Positions 9,278-18,530 of a stretch of DNA of 64,000 nucleotides are shown in pieces. Every line of letters starts with the position of its first letter. Positions within the stretch are counted from its first letter, which is position 1. The notes under the pieces were generated by a model. It did no database searches and was not told where the DNA came from. It worked only from the letters and a program-made list of their open reading frames with translations. The DNA is taken from positions 464,911-528,910 of the forward strand of contig JAFAYI010000029.1 in NCBI GenBank assembly GCA_019240475.1. The letters are read 5' to 3'. The position numbers were made by a program, and so were the translations under genes. Source of the DNA: Acidobacteriaceae bacterium. GTDB taxonomy: Bacteria > Acidobacteriota > Terriglobia > Bryobacterales > Bryobacteraceae.

Positions 9278-10351
9278 TTAAAAATTCGCCGCCGTGGGTT
9301 CCACCAGCATCTCCACGTTCACCGAATACAGAGCGGATTTCCCCTCATGGTCGCTTTCGAAATAGACGCGGCGGCTGTCGGGTGAAAACACGGGCGATAC
9401 CCTCGCCGGCTGCTTCGCGCGGTGTTCGCACAATGTCAGTTCGCGCTTCACCGACCGAACCAACAATATGATGGTCGGCTGCGCCTTGCTCCGGCTCGCG
9501 CCCACAAACACCGAAGCATCGGCGTTCGGAGCGAAAGCGGCGAACTGGCTCGTGGGCGCCACGGCTCGCTCGCCCGTCCCATCGGCCGCCACCTCGCGTA
9601 TCTCCGAAACAACTGCGCCTGGTCCCGGAACTTGCCGCAGAAACAACAGCGACTTGCCACCGGGCGCCCAGTACGGGTCCGAAACGTTTCCCTTCGCCAG
9701 CAACACGGGATTGCTTTGGCCATCGAGCGCCGCCAACCAATACTCCCGCTCCGCGCCGGTCTCGCGCAAATACAGGCAGCCGCGCGCGCCTGGTTGCGCC
9801 AAGCAAAACGGCGCTACCTCCTCGACAATCGGCTTTGCGGCGCTCAGCAACTCGAGCCGCCCGCGCCGCACCACCGCGAATTCGCCGCCCGAAACAGAAC
9901 TGAATGCATCCACATCTTCGGCGATAGTCACCACCCGGCGGCTGCCGAGCGAGATCTCCTTCAACACGCCCCCGTCGATCGCCCACAGCACGCGCTGCTT
10001 CTCATCGAGGCACAAAGAAAGCGGCTTGAGCGCCGGCGTTTCCGCAAGCTGGCGAGCAAGTCCGGCATGCAGATCCAGCTTGAACGGGGCCGCCCGGCCG
10101 CTTCGATCCGAGGAGAAAACGAGAAACCGATCCTTGACCGAGACGAAACGGTTCGAAGCGGCGGGAAGCCAACTCGCATGCGCGGGACCGGTCAGGCGCA
10201 CCACGCGTGTTTCCGTGGTCGGGTCTATAAAGGGCACGAACTCGCCAGCCGCAGGCAGCGGCTTGGCGCTCTTGAAGGTTTGCGCCCAGCCCCCGGCCGC
10301 AAGCAAGGCCAGCCAGCCGCGCCGACTAACTCGGTCCACCACTAAACGCAA
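9278..10351 (-). CDS. Exported WD40/TolB-like beta-propeller protein (oligogalacturonate-lyase-like fold)
   Basis: The product has about 357 residues. The start is uncertain: a TTG at 10351 or one of two GTG codons at 10342/10339. The N-terminus has SRRGWLALLAAGGWAQ, a Tat- or Sec-type signal. The rest is a chain of propeller blades with DRSG, YWAPGGKSLLFL and VFSPDSRRVYFESDHEG motifs of the TolB/PD40 type. The opening ETRVVRLTGP...SWLP segment resembles the oligogalacturonide lyase propeller family, but the catalytic His and Mn ligands cannot be confirmed by eye. An enzymatic role is therefore uncertain. It lies 27 bp downstream of the M23 peptidase gene and is probably cotranscribed with it. 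Confidence 0.6.
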   Translation of the reverse strand: MRLVVDRVSRRGWLALLAAGGWAQTFKSAKPLPAAGEFVPFIDPTTETRVVRLTGPAHASWLPAASNRFVSVKDRFLVFSSDRSGRAAPFKLDLHAGLARQLAETPALKPLSLCLDEKQRVLWAIDGGVLKEISLGSRRVVTIAEDVDAFSSVSGGEFAVVRRGRLELLSAAKPIVEEVAPFCLAQPGARGCLYLRETGAEREYWLAALDGQSNPVLLAKGNVSDPYWAPGGKSLLFLRQVPGPGAVVSEIREVAADGTGERAVAPTSQFAAFAPNADASVFVGASRSKAQPTIILLVRSVKRELTLCEHRAKQPARVSPVFSPDSRRVYFESDHEGKSALYSVNVEMLVEPTAANF

Positions 10352-10378
10352 GACGCTGAGCCGAAAGACGCTGTTGCC

Positions 10379-11272
10379 CTAGAGCCCCAGGTCGCCGCGC
10401 CCCCGCTTGGCGCTGGGCGCCGGATCGGCCTTCACCAGGTACTTATACGGATTCACGGGCGTACCGCGCAGGCGGACCTCGTAATGCATGTGCGGCCCCG
10501 TGGCGCGGCCCGTCCCGCCTGAAAGCGCAACCACTTGCCCGCGCTGCACCTCTTCGCCGGGAACCACCAGGCATTGCGACAAATGGGCGTAATACGTCTC
10601 GTAACCATTGCCGTGGTCCACAATCACCAGCTTGCCGTAATCGCCGCTCCATCCGGCGCGCGTCACCACTCCATCCGCCGTGACATGAACCGGCGTTCCG
10701 GTGGCGGCTTCGAGGTCGATCCCGGTATGAAACGTGCCCTCACCCGAAAACGGGTCAGACCGTCCGCCGAAGGAACTTCGCAAAAGCCCATTCACCGGCC
10801 AAAGACTCGGCAGCGCGTGATTCTGCCACGCATACGCATAGCGGTGATAGATTCCCGAATACGTCGCCGCCTTTAAGAAGTTGTACTCCTTCACCGACTC
10901 TTTAACGCCCGGCAGCGGGCTGTCCTGCAGGATGGCCGACGTAGGGGCGGTCGGCGGCCCGCCGATCCCATACGCCACCGTCACCTCGTTTGCGAGCGCT
11001 TCGAGCGAAGCAATCTGGGCCGTGTGCTGGCCCGTAACGCGTTCCAACTCCTGGTAGCGCGTCTGCAAGTGGTCGAAATCGGCGCGTAGCTGGTTAAAGT
11101 GCGCCACCTGCCGGGTCATGCGCCAGTAGCTCGAAAATAGGGCGAATGTGCAAAGGGAAAGGATCGCAATCGAGACCAGAAGATAGGCCACCGACTTATA
11201 GCTGACGTGTATCCGTTTGGCTCGCCCATCTTCGGAATGCGCGAACTCGAGAACGAAGCACTTCTGATTCAT
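10379..11272 (-). CDS. Membrane-anchored M23-family metallopeptidase
   Basis: The start at the MNQK methionine is supported by AGGAG about 5 nt upstream, giving 297 residues. A single transmembrane helix (about 28-48) is followed by a coiled coil (about 58-100) and the LytM/M23 domain (about 180-285). Zn-ligand motifs are present: HTGIDL (His and Asp) and PHMHYEV (the HxH pair), with LVIVDHGNGYETYYAHL between them. This is the architecture of bacterial M23 proteins that cut peptidoglycan cross-bridges or activate amidases, acting in the periplasm. All catalytic residues appear intact, so it is probably an active endopeptidase. It starts a minus-strand group with the propeller and TonB-domain genes. 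Confidence 0.85.
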   Translation of the reverse strand: MNQKCFVLEFAHSEDGRAKRIHVSYKSVAYLLVSIAILSLCTFALFSSYWRMTRQVAHFNQLRADFDHLQTRYQELERVTGQHTAQIASLEALANEVTVAYGIGGPPTAPTSAILQDSPLPGVKESVKEYNFLKAATYSGIYHRYAYAWQNHALPSLWPVNGLLRSSFGGRSDPFSGEGTFHTGIDLEAATGTPVHVTADGVVTRAGWSGDYGKLVIVDHGNGYETYYAHLSQCLVVPGEEVQRGQVVALSGGTGRATGPHMHYEVRLRGTPVNPYKYLVKADPAPSAKRGRGDLGL

Positions 11273-11441
11273 TCCACTCCTCTGAGGCACCAACAGAGAT
11301 GTACCCGACGGACGCGCGGTTTCGCACCGCTCCGGGGCTACTCCGATATTAACGAAGTTTTATCGAGGAGCCCCTAGACTATCACTTGTCGATGGAGAGG
11401 AGTAGAGAGATAAGGGACGGAGCAAGCGGATTAGGAGGGAC

Positions 11442-12095
11442 TTATGCAGCCTTTTGCGACTCCTTCCGGGCGAGTTTGGGGTTGGCGGCGAGGATTTGGT
11501 CGAGTTCGGCATCGTTATTGAGGACCAATTGGTGATCGACCTTAGCTTCGGCGAGCATGACGGCCCATTTATGAAGTTCCTGGCGGCGATTTTCGGCGGA
11601 TTGGCGGCGCGACTCCTCGGCGTTTTTGAGCGCTTGTTCGTTCCGCTTTCGTTCTTGCGATTCGAAGCCAATTTCCATTTTGCGCCTTTCGGCTCTGAGC
11701 TTTAGGAGATCGTTGAGGCACTTGTGAAAGGCCCGGTCGTTGGTGGTTTGGTAGCGGAGAAAGAGAGCGAATTGGCGTTCGGTGTCGCGGAGAGGAAGAT
11801 CGTCGGCCATGGCGATGTCTTGCAGACGTTGGGCGCGCTGGGAGAGCCAATAGTGCTGGGCCATTTTCTCGATGAGCAGGGATTCGGTGAGCGTGGTGGG
11901 GCGGTGCTCGGCACGGAGGCCGCAAAGGAGGGCGTCGAACTCCTCCTGGTCTTCGGAGGGGAGAACCGAGAAGGCGCCAGCGAGGCCGTGGCGGAAGTTG
12001 TTCTGGCAGGAGGCGGCAATGCCCGGTTGGGTTTGCGGGCCGGTAGAGTGCTGGGCGTTTTCGCGGTTGGCGCGGATCTGGGCGTCGGTAGACAT
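11442..12095 (-). CDS. Conserved STGP-motif protein of unknown function
   Basis: The product has 217 residues and is hydrophilic. Near the N-terminus is RANRENAQHSTGPQTQ followed by NNFRHGL, a block I recognise from a large, uncharacterised family frequent in Acidobacteriota and Planctomycetota genomes. The rest is predicted almost entirely helical, rich in Glu, Gln, Arg and Lys, with a long coiled-coil-prone stretch (about 130-200). No catalytic motif is visible. The neighbours (M23 peptidase, small membrane proteins) give no functional clue. The family is often multi-copy, and the N-terminal Arg/Asn/His block could bind nucleic acid, but that is speculation. Confidence 0.65.
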   Translation of the reverse strand: MSTDAQIRANRENAQHSTGPQTQPGIAASCQNNFRHGLAGAFSVLPSEDQEEFDALLCGLRAEHRPTTLTESLLIEKMAQHYWLSQRAQRLQDIAMADDLPLRDTERQFALFLRYQTTNDRAFHKCLNDLLKLRAERRKMEIGFESQERKRNEQALKNAEESRRQSAENRRQELHKWAVMLAEAKVDHQLVLNNDAELDQILAANPKLARKESQKAA

Positions 12096-12470
12096 AAAGA
12101 GAATGCTCCTTCGCGCCGATGGTCGGATAGGGGGATTGCGAGCGGCGGGAGCGAAAGCGCGTAAGTGGTTGAGAGGGCGGTTAGATATTTTGGGGCGGGG
12201 TTTTGTGACCGCGAGTTTGCGGGCCGGGCATTTAGGGTGGGAAGGGGCCGAGGCCGGCTTCGCGCCAGAGGCGTTCGCGGGGAGTTTAGCGGGGCAGGCA
12301 GGAAGGAAAAGTTGGCGTGTACTCTAGACTACGCGTCGGCTGGGCATGTAGAATCGATCTTTACCCCCAAACGAGTAAATGGAATTTCAAGTACACTGTA
12401 AGAACCAAGTTGCGGCAAGTCCCGACCAGTGATATTTTCCCGCCGAACTGCAATTGAAAAGAGGCCCATC
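12096..12470. other. Intergenic region between divergent genes
   Basis: No convincing coding sequence is visible. The left 250 bases are G-rich on the plus strand and hold the upstream region of the STGP-motif gene. The right part is less GC-rich and contains the promoter-like element at 12410-12438. Confidence 0.6.
12410..12438 (+). promoter_or_regulatory. Sigma-70-like promoter for the small membrane protein gene
   Basis: The -35 box is TTGCGG (12410-12415), the spacer 17 bp, and the -10 box TATTTT (12433-12438). It predicts a transcript starting near 12445, just before the AAGAGG ribosome site at 12458-12463. Confidence 0.45.
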
Positions 12471-12764
12471 ATGAATGCGCGTCGTATCATCGTTCAGATC
12501 TCTGGCTTCGCTTTGTTACTAGGCGCCGTCGTACTCGCGGTGCTGATAGCCTGGTCGATCTGGAAGCTGCGGGGCTTCGGTCCTTTCTTGTGGCTGAACG
12601 CCTTCAACTTCACGCTAGTCTGTTTCGTCCTCCGCAATTACTTCGTACGATCGCCACCGGCGCGGCCCTGGAATTGGCCGCTGACGTGGTTCGGCGTGGC
12701 CCTCACGATCGCTGTCGGCGGCGCTCTTGCCACTCCAACGCTCAATCACTGGCTTCGCGGCTAA
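12471..12764 (+). CDS. Small integral membrane protein, unknown function
   Basis: The product has 97 residues. The ATG at 12471 is preferred over an upstream GTG because AAGAGG lies 7 nt before it and the predicted promoter would start transcription downstream of the GTG. Three hydrophobic segments are visible (about 8-30, 40-55 and 70-85), separated by short loops containing RSPPARPWNW. No domain is recognised. It is followed by a convergent membrane-protein gene 35 bp away. Confidence 0.6.
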   Translation: MNARRIIVQISGFALLLGAVVLAVLIAWSIWKLRGFGPFLWLNAFNFTLVCFVLRNYFVRSPPARPWNWPLTWFGVALTIAVGGALATPTLNHWLRG

Positions 12765-12799
12765 CGCAAACGGCGCGCCCGCGACAATCCTCATTTGGA

Positions 12800-13351
12800 T
12801 CAGACTGCGTCCCCGGCCTGTGGTTTCTTCGCCCCATGCTTCACCGCGAGGTACGTCACCGTGTCCCAGGAGTTATGCACGCCCAAGAGCAGAAAAACCA
12901 GTGCGGCAACTGCCAGCACCGCAGGCGACCAGGCGACCGCCCGATAAATCAGGTACGCCGCCCCTACCAGCGCCACGTGCGCAACCATGGGAAGGACGAT
13001 GTACCAGAACCGGTCTTCTGCGTCCGGATTGTACGCCGCCTGGCGAGCATGCCCCGCCACTCGGAAACAATATCCGATTCCAAGCAACCCGAAAGCTCCT
13101 AAACACACGCCCAGCACGGCCACCGATTGCCACGGGGCGGTCATCAACGCCGAAAGGAGAAGCGCTGTGCAGAAGTGGATCACCGTGGGAGTGCCGAAAG
13201 CATGTATGTCGCGCTCGTTGCCCGCTGCGTGAGCCTGCGCCACCAGCGTCATGACGACGAACTGCAGCCCGGTCAGCGCTCCGGCCGACGAGCCAACCAC
13301 AACGTAAAAATTCTGCCACTGTGAAAGCATCGCTGGCGTAAGGGGATTCAT
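12800..13351 (-). CDS. Conserved multi-pass membrane protein, unknown function
   Basis: The product has 183 residues. The N-terminus, with WQNFYVVVGSSAGALTG, is a stretch I have seen at the start of uncharacterised bacterial membrane proteins. About five hydrophobic segments are visible, spread over residues 15-165. The C-terminal tail is short and charged (KHGAKKPQAGDAV). No enzymatic or transport motif is visible. It is divergent from suhB, and the 66 bp between the two starts must hold both promoters. Confidence 0.65.
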   Translation of the reverse strand: MNPLTPAMLSQWQNFYVVVGSSAGALTGLQFVVMTLVAQAHAAGNERDIHAFGTPTVIHFCTALLLSALMTAPWQSVAVLGVCLGAFGLLGIGYCFRVAGHARQAAYNPDAEDRFWYIVLPMVAHVALVGAAYLIYRAVAWSPAVLAVAALVFLLLGVHNSWDTVTYLAVKHGAKKPQAGDAV

Positions 13352-13417
13352 CTACGCCACTCTCTCACGCCACGGCCGCGCGTCCGCCGCTCCCCTCCCG
13401 TATGCTGAACTGAAGGC

Positions 13418-14248
13418 ATGGAAGATTACCTGGACGCAGCGATCGAAATCGCGCGCGAGGCCGGTCAAGTGCTGCTCGCTCATCGCGGCGTCGCGTTCGA
13501 GCTGAAAGGCGCCTACGACCTGGTCACAGCCGCCGACCGCGCCAGCGAACAACTGGTTATCGAGCGCCTGCGCAAGCGCTTCCCTCATCACGGCATCGTC
13601 GCCGAGGAAGGCGGCCGCGCCGAGATGCACGCGCCCTTGCGCTGGTACGTCGATCCGCTCGATGGCACGACCAACTTCGCCCACGGCTTTCCCATGTGGA
13701 ACGTCACCCTCGGCCTTGCGCGCAACGACGAAGTCATTGCTGGGGTCGTCTACGATCCCCTCAATCGCGAACTCTTCGCGGCCGAGCGCGGGGCCGGCGC
13801 CCGTCTCAACGGCGCCCCCATGCGCGTCAGCAAGATCCCCGTTCTCAACGATTCGCTCGTTTCCACCGGCTTTCCCAGCCGCAAGCGCCATCAGAACGTC
13901 AACATCCATTTCTATTACCAGCTCGCCATGGTCACTCACGGCGTGCGCCGCGGCGGCTCCGCGGCCATCGATCTCGCCTACACCGCCTGCGGCCGCGTCG
14001 AAGCCTTCTGGGAATTCGGCTTGAACCCTTGGGACATGGCCGCCGGCACTCTGCTTGTCGAAGAAGCCGGGGGAAAAGTCTCCGGCATGCGCGGCGAACG
14101 GCTCGACCTGCACGCGCCGTACCTGCTGGCCGATAACGGCCTCATTCACGGCGAAATCCTCGCGCTGTTCGATGAGATCTTCGCGGGCCGGTATCGGCAC
14201 GACATGCCGTCGCTTCCCGTGGGCGAATTGGAAGCGCGGCATGGCTGA
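13418..14248 (+). CDS. suhB: Inositol-1-monophosphatase family protein
   Basis: This Mg-dependent phosphatase of the IMPase/FBPase superfamily has 276 residues, the normal family size. Motifs: EEGG (residues 66-69) with the metal-binding Glu, DPLDGTTNFAHGFP (about 82-95) with the two Asp ligands, and WEFGLNPWDMAAG (about 198-210) with the third Asp. Family members dephosphorylate inositol phosphates or related sugar phosphates, and in some bacteria SuhB also affects rRNA antitermination; which applies here cannot be told. The stop codon overlaps the start of hemQ by 8 bp, implying coupled translation. Confidence 0.88.
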   Translation: MEDYLDAAIEIAREAGQVLLAHRGVAFELKGAYDLVTAADRASEQLVIERLRKRFPHHGIVAEEGGRAEMHAPLRWYVDPLDGTTNFAHGFPMWNVTLGLARNDEVIAGVVYDPLNRELFAAERGAGARLNGAPMRVSKIPVLNDSLVSTGFPSRKRHQNVNIHFYYQLAMVTHGVRRGGSAAIDLAYTACGRVEAFWEFGLNPWDMAAGTLLVEEAGGKVSGMRGERLDLHAPYLLADNGLIHGEILALFDEIFAGRYRHDMPSLPVGELEARHG

Positions 14249-15077
14249 GCTCCCCGCCGTCCCGCTAACCCTCGAAGGCGCGTTCGTGCTGCATCAGATG
14301 TTCCGCATCCGGCGTCCGGCCTGGCGCGCTCTCGACGATTCGCGCCGTCAACGCATCTCGGAGTCGGCCGCCCATCTGCTCGCCTCTTTCGAAGAGCGTC
14401 GCGCCCCGGACGGCCGCCCCGCTCAATCCGCCGCTTATTCGATGATCGGCCACAAGTGCGATCTGCTGCTTCTCCACTTCCGCGAATCGCTTGAGGATCT
14501 GCACAGCGCCGAACTCTCGCTCGCCCGCGAGGAGCTGTCCGAATACCTCGAGCCCGTCCACTCCTATCTGTCTGTAGTGGAGCTCGGTCTGTACGACTCC
14601 ACAATCAAGACCTACGGCAGCTTGTGCGAGCAATCCATCCAGCCGCATTCCCAGCAATGGAACGCCGCCATCGCCGAAGTGCTCGACCGCCAGGCCGCCG
14701 CCATGAAGCCGCGCCTGTACCCCGAAATTCCTTCGGCCAAATATCTCTGCTTCTATCCCATGGATCGCAAGCGCGGCGAAGAGAAGAACTGGTATCAGGC
14801 GCCGATGTCGGACCGGCAGCGCATGATGCACGACCACGGCATGATCGGCCGCCGTTACGCCGATTCCGTTCGGCAAGTCATTACCGGCTCAATTGGCTTC
14901 GACGATTGGGAGTGGGGCGTCGATCTGTTCGCCGACGATCCGCTCGTCTTCAAGAAGCTCATCTATGAAATGAGATTCGACGAAGTCAGCGCCGTCTATG
15001 CCCTCTTCGGCGCCTTCTACGTCGGCCTGCGCGCCGCCGCCTCCGAGCTTCCTCGGCTGCTTAACGCCGAACTTTAG
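14241..15077 (+). CDS. hemQ: Coproheme decarboxylase HemQ/ChdC (chlorite-dismutase family)
   Basis: The ATG at 14241 lies inside the end of suhB, giving a 278-residue protein. The family carries out the last step of the coproporphyrin-dependent heme pathway, oxidative decarboxylation of coproheme III to heme b. Conserved features are visible in order: YPMDRKR with NWYQAP, MMHDHGMIGRRYADSV, then DDWEWGVDLFADD and YEMRFDEVSAVYALFGAFYVG. The last block and the His-containing MMxDHG block are typical of ChdC and distinguish it from short chlorite dismutases. Its presence implies the organism uses the coproporphyrin route. No other heme genes are in the window. Confidence 0.9.
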   Translation: MAELPAVPLTLEGAFVLHQMFRIRRPAWRALDDSRRQRISESAAHLLASFEERRAPDGRPAQSAAYSMIGHKCDLLLLHFRESLEDLHSAELSLAREELSEYLEPVHSYLSVVELGLYDSTIKTYGSLCEQSIQPHSQQWNAAIAEVLDRQAAAMKPRLYPEIPSAKYLCFYPMDRKRGEEKNWYQAPMSDRQRMMHDHGMIGRRYADSVRQVITGSIGFDDWEWGVDLFADDPLVFKKLIYEMRFDEVSAVYALFGAFYVGLRAAASELPRLLNAEL

Positions 15078-15157
15078 CGCTTCCCCGCGCGCCGCCGCTT
15101 GCACCCCCATTTACCCAGTTCTAACTAGTTGAAGATGGTACGCTTAGAATTCGAAAA

Positions 15158-16462
15158 ATGCGTACTGTCGACCTCATTCATCGTAAGCGGGATGGCGAGG
15201 AATTGTCGCCCGAGGAGATCCAATACCTCGTTGACAACTACACTCGCGGCGAGATTCCCGATTACCAGATGTCGGCCTTTCTCATGGCCGTCTATTACTC
15301 CTCGATGTCGGACCGCGAAGTCAGCGCCATGACCGAATCCATGATGCATTCCGGCAGCATTGTGGACCTCTCTTCGATTCCCGGAACCAAGGTCGATAAG
15401 CACTCAACCGGCGGCGTCGGCGACAAAACCAGCTTGATCGCTTCGCCTATCGCGGCCGCGGCTGGCGTTGTCGTGCCCATGATCTCGGGCCGCGCCCTCG
15501 GCCATACGGGCGGCACGCTCGATAAGCTCGAATCCATCCCCGGTTTCCGCACCGATCTCACCATCGACGAATTCCGCGCTCTTCTGACCGAACACCAGCT
15601 CGCCTTCATCGGCCAGACTCCCGAAGTGGCGCCTGCCGATGGCAAACTCTACGCCCTTCGCGACTCTACCGCCACCGTTGAATCCATCCCTCTGATCGCC
15701 ACTTCCATCATGTCGAAGAAGCTCGCGGTAGGGCTCGACGCGCTGGTGCTCGACGTCAAAGTGGGCTCCGGCGCCTTCATGAAAAAACAGGTCGAGGCGC
15801 GCCGCCTCGCCCAGATGATGGTCGGCATCGGACGCCGCCTCGACAAGCGCGTCCAGGCGCTGATTACCGATATGAATCAGCCGCTCGGGTACGCAGTCGG
15901 CAACGCGCTCGAAGTCATGGAGGTCTCGCAAACTCTGCAGAACGCCGGCCCCTCCGACCTGACGCGCATCTCGCTTGAACTTGCCGCTCGCATGATGCTC
16001 CTCGGCAAGGTCACCAAGACGCTCGACGAAGCCCGCGAGCTTGCCACCTCCAAACTGCTCGACGGCTCCGGCTACCGCAAGTTCAAGGATGTGATCGCCG
16101 CGCAGGGCGGCAACCCGCAGGTGCTCGACCGCTTCGAGCTGCTGCCCAACGCCACCGGCGCGCAGGAGATCACCACCGCCCGCGGCGGCTACATCAGCGG
16201 CATCGACGCCGAGCTGATCGGCCAGGCCTCCGCCATGATCGGCGCCGGCCGCAACACCAAGGAAGACAGCATCGATCCCGCCGTGGGCGTCATTCTCGAA
16301 GTCAAAGTCGGGCAGAAGATCGATTCCGGCAGCATCCTGTGCCGCATCTACTACACAAGCGAAGAGCACCTGGAAGAAGCGGCCGAGCTGGTGGAAGGCG
16401 CGTTCCGGATCTCCCAGCAGCCCGTCGATGAGCGCGACCTGATACTGGAAGTCGTTAGCTAG
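15158..16462 (+). CDS. deoA: Pyrimidine-nucleoside (thymidine) phosphorylase
   Basis: The product has 434 residues and belongs to glycosyltransferase family 3-type nucleoside phosphorylases. It splits thymidine, deoxyuridine or uridine with phosphate, giving base and (deoxy)ribose-1-phosphate. Signature motifs: KVDKHSTGGVGDKTS (phosphate-binding, about 78-92), SGRALGHTGGTLDKLESIPG (family signature) and SIMSKKLA. Specificity for uridine as well as thymidine (Pdp versus DeoA) is not resolved by eye. It starts a three-gene salvage operon with nupC 13 bp downstream. No Shine-Dalgarno is visible; a TAGAAT element lies 7 nt before the ATG. Confidence 0.92.
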   Translation: MRTVDLIHRKRDGEELSPEEIQYLVDNYTRGEIPDYQMSAFLMAVYYSSMSDREVSAMTESMMHSGSIVDLSSIPGTKVDKHSTGGVGDKTSLIASPIAAAAGVVVPMISGRALGHTGGTLDKLESIPGFRTDLTIDEFRALLTEHQLAFIGQTPEVAPADGKLYALRDSTATVESIPLIATSIMSKKLAVGLDALVLDVKVGSGAFMKKQVEARRLAQMMVGIGRRLDKRVQALITDMNQPLGYAVGNALEVMEVSQTLQNAGPSDLTRISLELAARMMLLGKVTKTLDEARELATSKLLDGSGYRKFKDVIAAQGGNPQVLDRFELLPNATGAQEITTARGGYISGIDAELIGQASAMIGAGRNTKEDSIDPAVGVILEVKVGQKIDSGSILCRIYYTSEEHLEEAAELVEGAFRISQQPVDERDLILEVVS

Positions 16463-16475
16463 ACCTGCGACGCCG

Positions 16476-17696
16476 ATGGCCCGATTCAACGGACTGATCG
16501 GCCTTGTCGCCATCGTCGCCGCGGCCTATCTGTTCTCGACGCGCCGCTCCGCCATTCAGAAGCGCGTCATCGCCTGGGGCCTCGCGCTTCAATTCACCTT
16601 CGCCTTCCTGATCCTAAAGACCAGGCTCGGCGAAGCCTTCTATGCCGTCAGCTTGTTCGTCAATGCTCTGTTGAGTTACACCGCCGCCGGCTCCAGCTTC
16701 GTCTTCGGGGAAAAACTCGGCCTCAAGACCGATCAATTCGGCGTCATCTTCGCCTTCCAGGTTCTCCCCATCGTCATCTTTATCTCGTCCCTGTTCGCCA
16801 TCCTTTATTACTTGGGCGTGATGCAGCTCTTCGTCAAAGCCATGGCGGTCCTGATGCAAAAGTTCATGGGCGCAAGCGGCGCCGAATCGACTTCGGTGGC
16901 CGCCAGCATCGTCATGGGCCAGACCGAAGCCCCTCTCACCATCCGCCCCTTCCTCGCCAGCATGACGCAATCGGAGCTCTTCACCGTTATGACCAGCGGC
17001 ATGGCCCATGTCTCCGGCTCCGTGATGGCCGCCTATGTCGCCATCGCGCATGTCTCCATCGCGCATCTGCTCACCGCCGTCATCATGACCGCGCCCGCCA
17101 CCATCATGCTCGCTAAAATGTTCGAGCCCGAAACCGGAACGCCCGTCACCGCCGGAACCGTCAAAGTGGAAGTGGAAAAGCCCGGGGTCAATCTGATCGA
17201 TGCCGCCGCTCGGGGCGCAGGCGACGGACTCCAGCTTGCTCTCAACATCGCCGGCATGTTGATCGCGTTTCTCGCTCTGATCGCCATGGTCAATGGGGGA
17301 CTCGCGTGGCTGCACTCTTACATCTGGTGGGTTCCCGCCTCCATGCAGCAGATACTGGCGCGGCTGTTTGCGCCTGTCGCCTGGGCGCTCGGCGTAAGCT
17401 GGAACGATTGCGCCACGGTGGGAAACCTGCTCGGCACCCGCATGATCCTCAACGAATTTGTCGCCTTCGTCGATCTGGGCAAGCTTAAAGCCATGCTCCA
17501 GCCCCGGTCATTCGTGATCGCCACCTTTGCGCTCTGCGGCTTCGCCAATCTTAGCTCCATCGCCATTCAAATCGGCGGCATCGGAGCGCTTGCGCCATCG
17601 CGCAAGTCCGACCTCGCGCGGCTTGGCCTCAAGGCCATGTTCGTCGGCACGCTCGCCAACTTCATGTCGGCCTGCATCGCTGGCATTCTGCTATAG
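16476..17696 (+). CDS. nupC: Concentrative nucleoside transporter, NupC/CNT family
   Basis: This inner-membrane permease has 406 residues and about 8-10 transmembrane segments. CNT-family features include the MGQTEAPLTIRPFL block (about 148-161), the family signature loop, and VGNLLGTRMILNEFVAF followed by CGFANLSSIAIQIGG near the C-terminus. It imports nucleosides with H+ or Na+. It sits between two nucleoside phosphorylase genes (13 bp after the first, 21 bp before the second), so uptake and phosphorolysis are encoded together. Confidence 0.92.
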   Translation: MARFNGLIGLVAIVAAAYLFSTRRSAIQKRVIAWGLALQFTFAFLILKTRLGEAFYAVSLFVNALLSYTAAGSSFVFGEKLGLKTDQFGVIFAFQVLPIVIFISSLFAILYYLGVMQLFVKAMAVLMQKFMGASGAESTSVAASIVMGQTEAPLTIRPFLASMTQSELFTVMTSGMAHVSGSVMAAYVAIAHVSIAHLLTAVIMTAPATIMLAKMFEPETGTPVTAGTVKVEVEKPGVNLIDAAARGAGDGLQLALNIAGMLIAFLALIAMVNGGLAWLHSYIWWVPASMQQILARLFAPVAWALGVSWNDCATVGNLLGTRMILNEFVAFVDLGKLKAMLQPRSFVIATFALCGFANLSSIAIQIGGIGALAPSRKSDLARLGLKAMFVGTLANFMSACIAGILL

Positions 17697-17717
17697 CGCG
17701 CCGGTCAGCGTAGAACC

Positions 17718-18524
17718 ATGCAAGAGGCCGCCCACTTCATCCAATCGCAAACCAGCCTGCGGCCCACCACCGCAGTTGTGCTCGGCAGCGGCCTCGGCGC
17801 CTTCGCCGGCGCCCTCTCCAACCCCCTGCGCATTCCCTACCCCGCTATCCCCGATTTCCCCGTTTCGACCGCCATCGGACACGCCGGCGAGCTGCTAATT
17901 GGAACACTCGCCGGGACGCTCACCGACGTCATCGTCATGTCCGGCCGCTTTCACCTCTACGAAGGCTATACGGCGCGCCAGGTCGCCAGCGGCATCCGCC
18001 TCTTCCGAGAGCTCGGCGTGCGCCGCGTCGTGCTCACCAACGCAGCCGGCGGCATCAACCCGCAATACGCCACCGGCGCCTTGGTCCTCATCTCGGACCA
18101 CATCAATCTCCAAGGCGCCAATCCGCTGCTCGGCCCTGACGACGGCAGCGGTCCCCGCTTCCCCGATATGACGGAAGCTTATGCGCCCGGGCTCCGCGCC
18201 ATTGCTCGCGCCACCGCCTCCGAACTCGGCATCTCTCTTCACGAGGGCGTCTACGCCGCCGTCCTCGGTCCCAGCTACGAAACCCCCGCCGAGATCCGCT
18301 ACCTCAAAACCATCGGCGCAGATCTGGTCGGCATGTCTACCGTCGCCGAAACCATCGCCGCCAATCACCTTGGCATCGAGGTGCTGGCGATCTCCTGTGT
18401 CACCAACCTCGCGGCGGGATTGGGCGCGGAAAAATTGGATGCAGCCGAAGTGCTCGAAGTCGGCCGCCGCGTCTCCGGCACTTTCCTCAGGCTCCTCAGC
18501 GCCCTTCTCCCCAAGCTGCGCTGA
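17718..18524 (+). CDS. punA: Purine-nucleoside phosphorylase
   Basis: The product has 268 residues and belongs to the trimeric PNP family. It converts (deoxy)inosine and (deoxy)guanosine plus phosphate to free base and (deoxy)ribose-1-phosphate. Motifs: VVLGSGLGAFA (phosphate loop, about 20-30), SGRFHLYEGY, LTNAAGGIN, GPSYETPAEIR with the purine-binding Glu, and CVTNLAAG with the base-contacting Asn. Position and spacing place it as the third gene of the nucleoside salvage operon. Confidence 0.93.
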   Translation: MQEAAHFIQSQTSLRPTTAVVLGSGLGAFAGALSNPLRIPYPAIPDFPVSTAIGHAGELLIGTLAGTLTDVIVMSGRFHLYEGYTARQVASGIRLFRELGVRRVVLTNAAGGINPQYATGALVLISDHINLQGANPLLGPDDGSGPRFPDMTEAYAPGLRAIARATASELGISLHEGVYAAVLGPSYETPAEIRYLKTIGADLVGMSTVAETIAANHLGIEVLAISCVTNLAAGLGAEKLDAAEVLEVGRRVSGTFLRLLSALLPKLR

Positions 18525-18530
18525 CCCCTC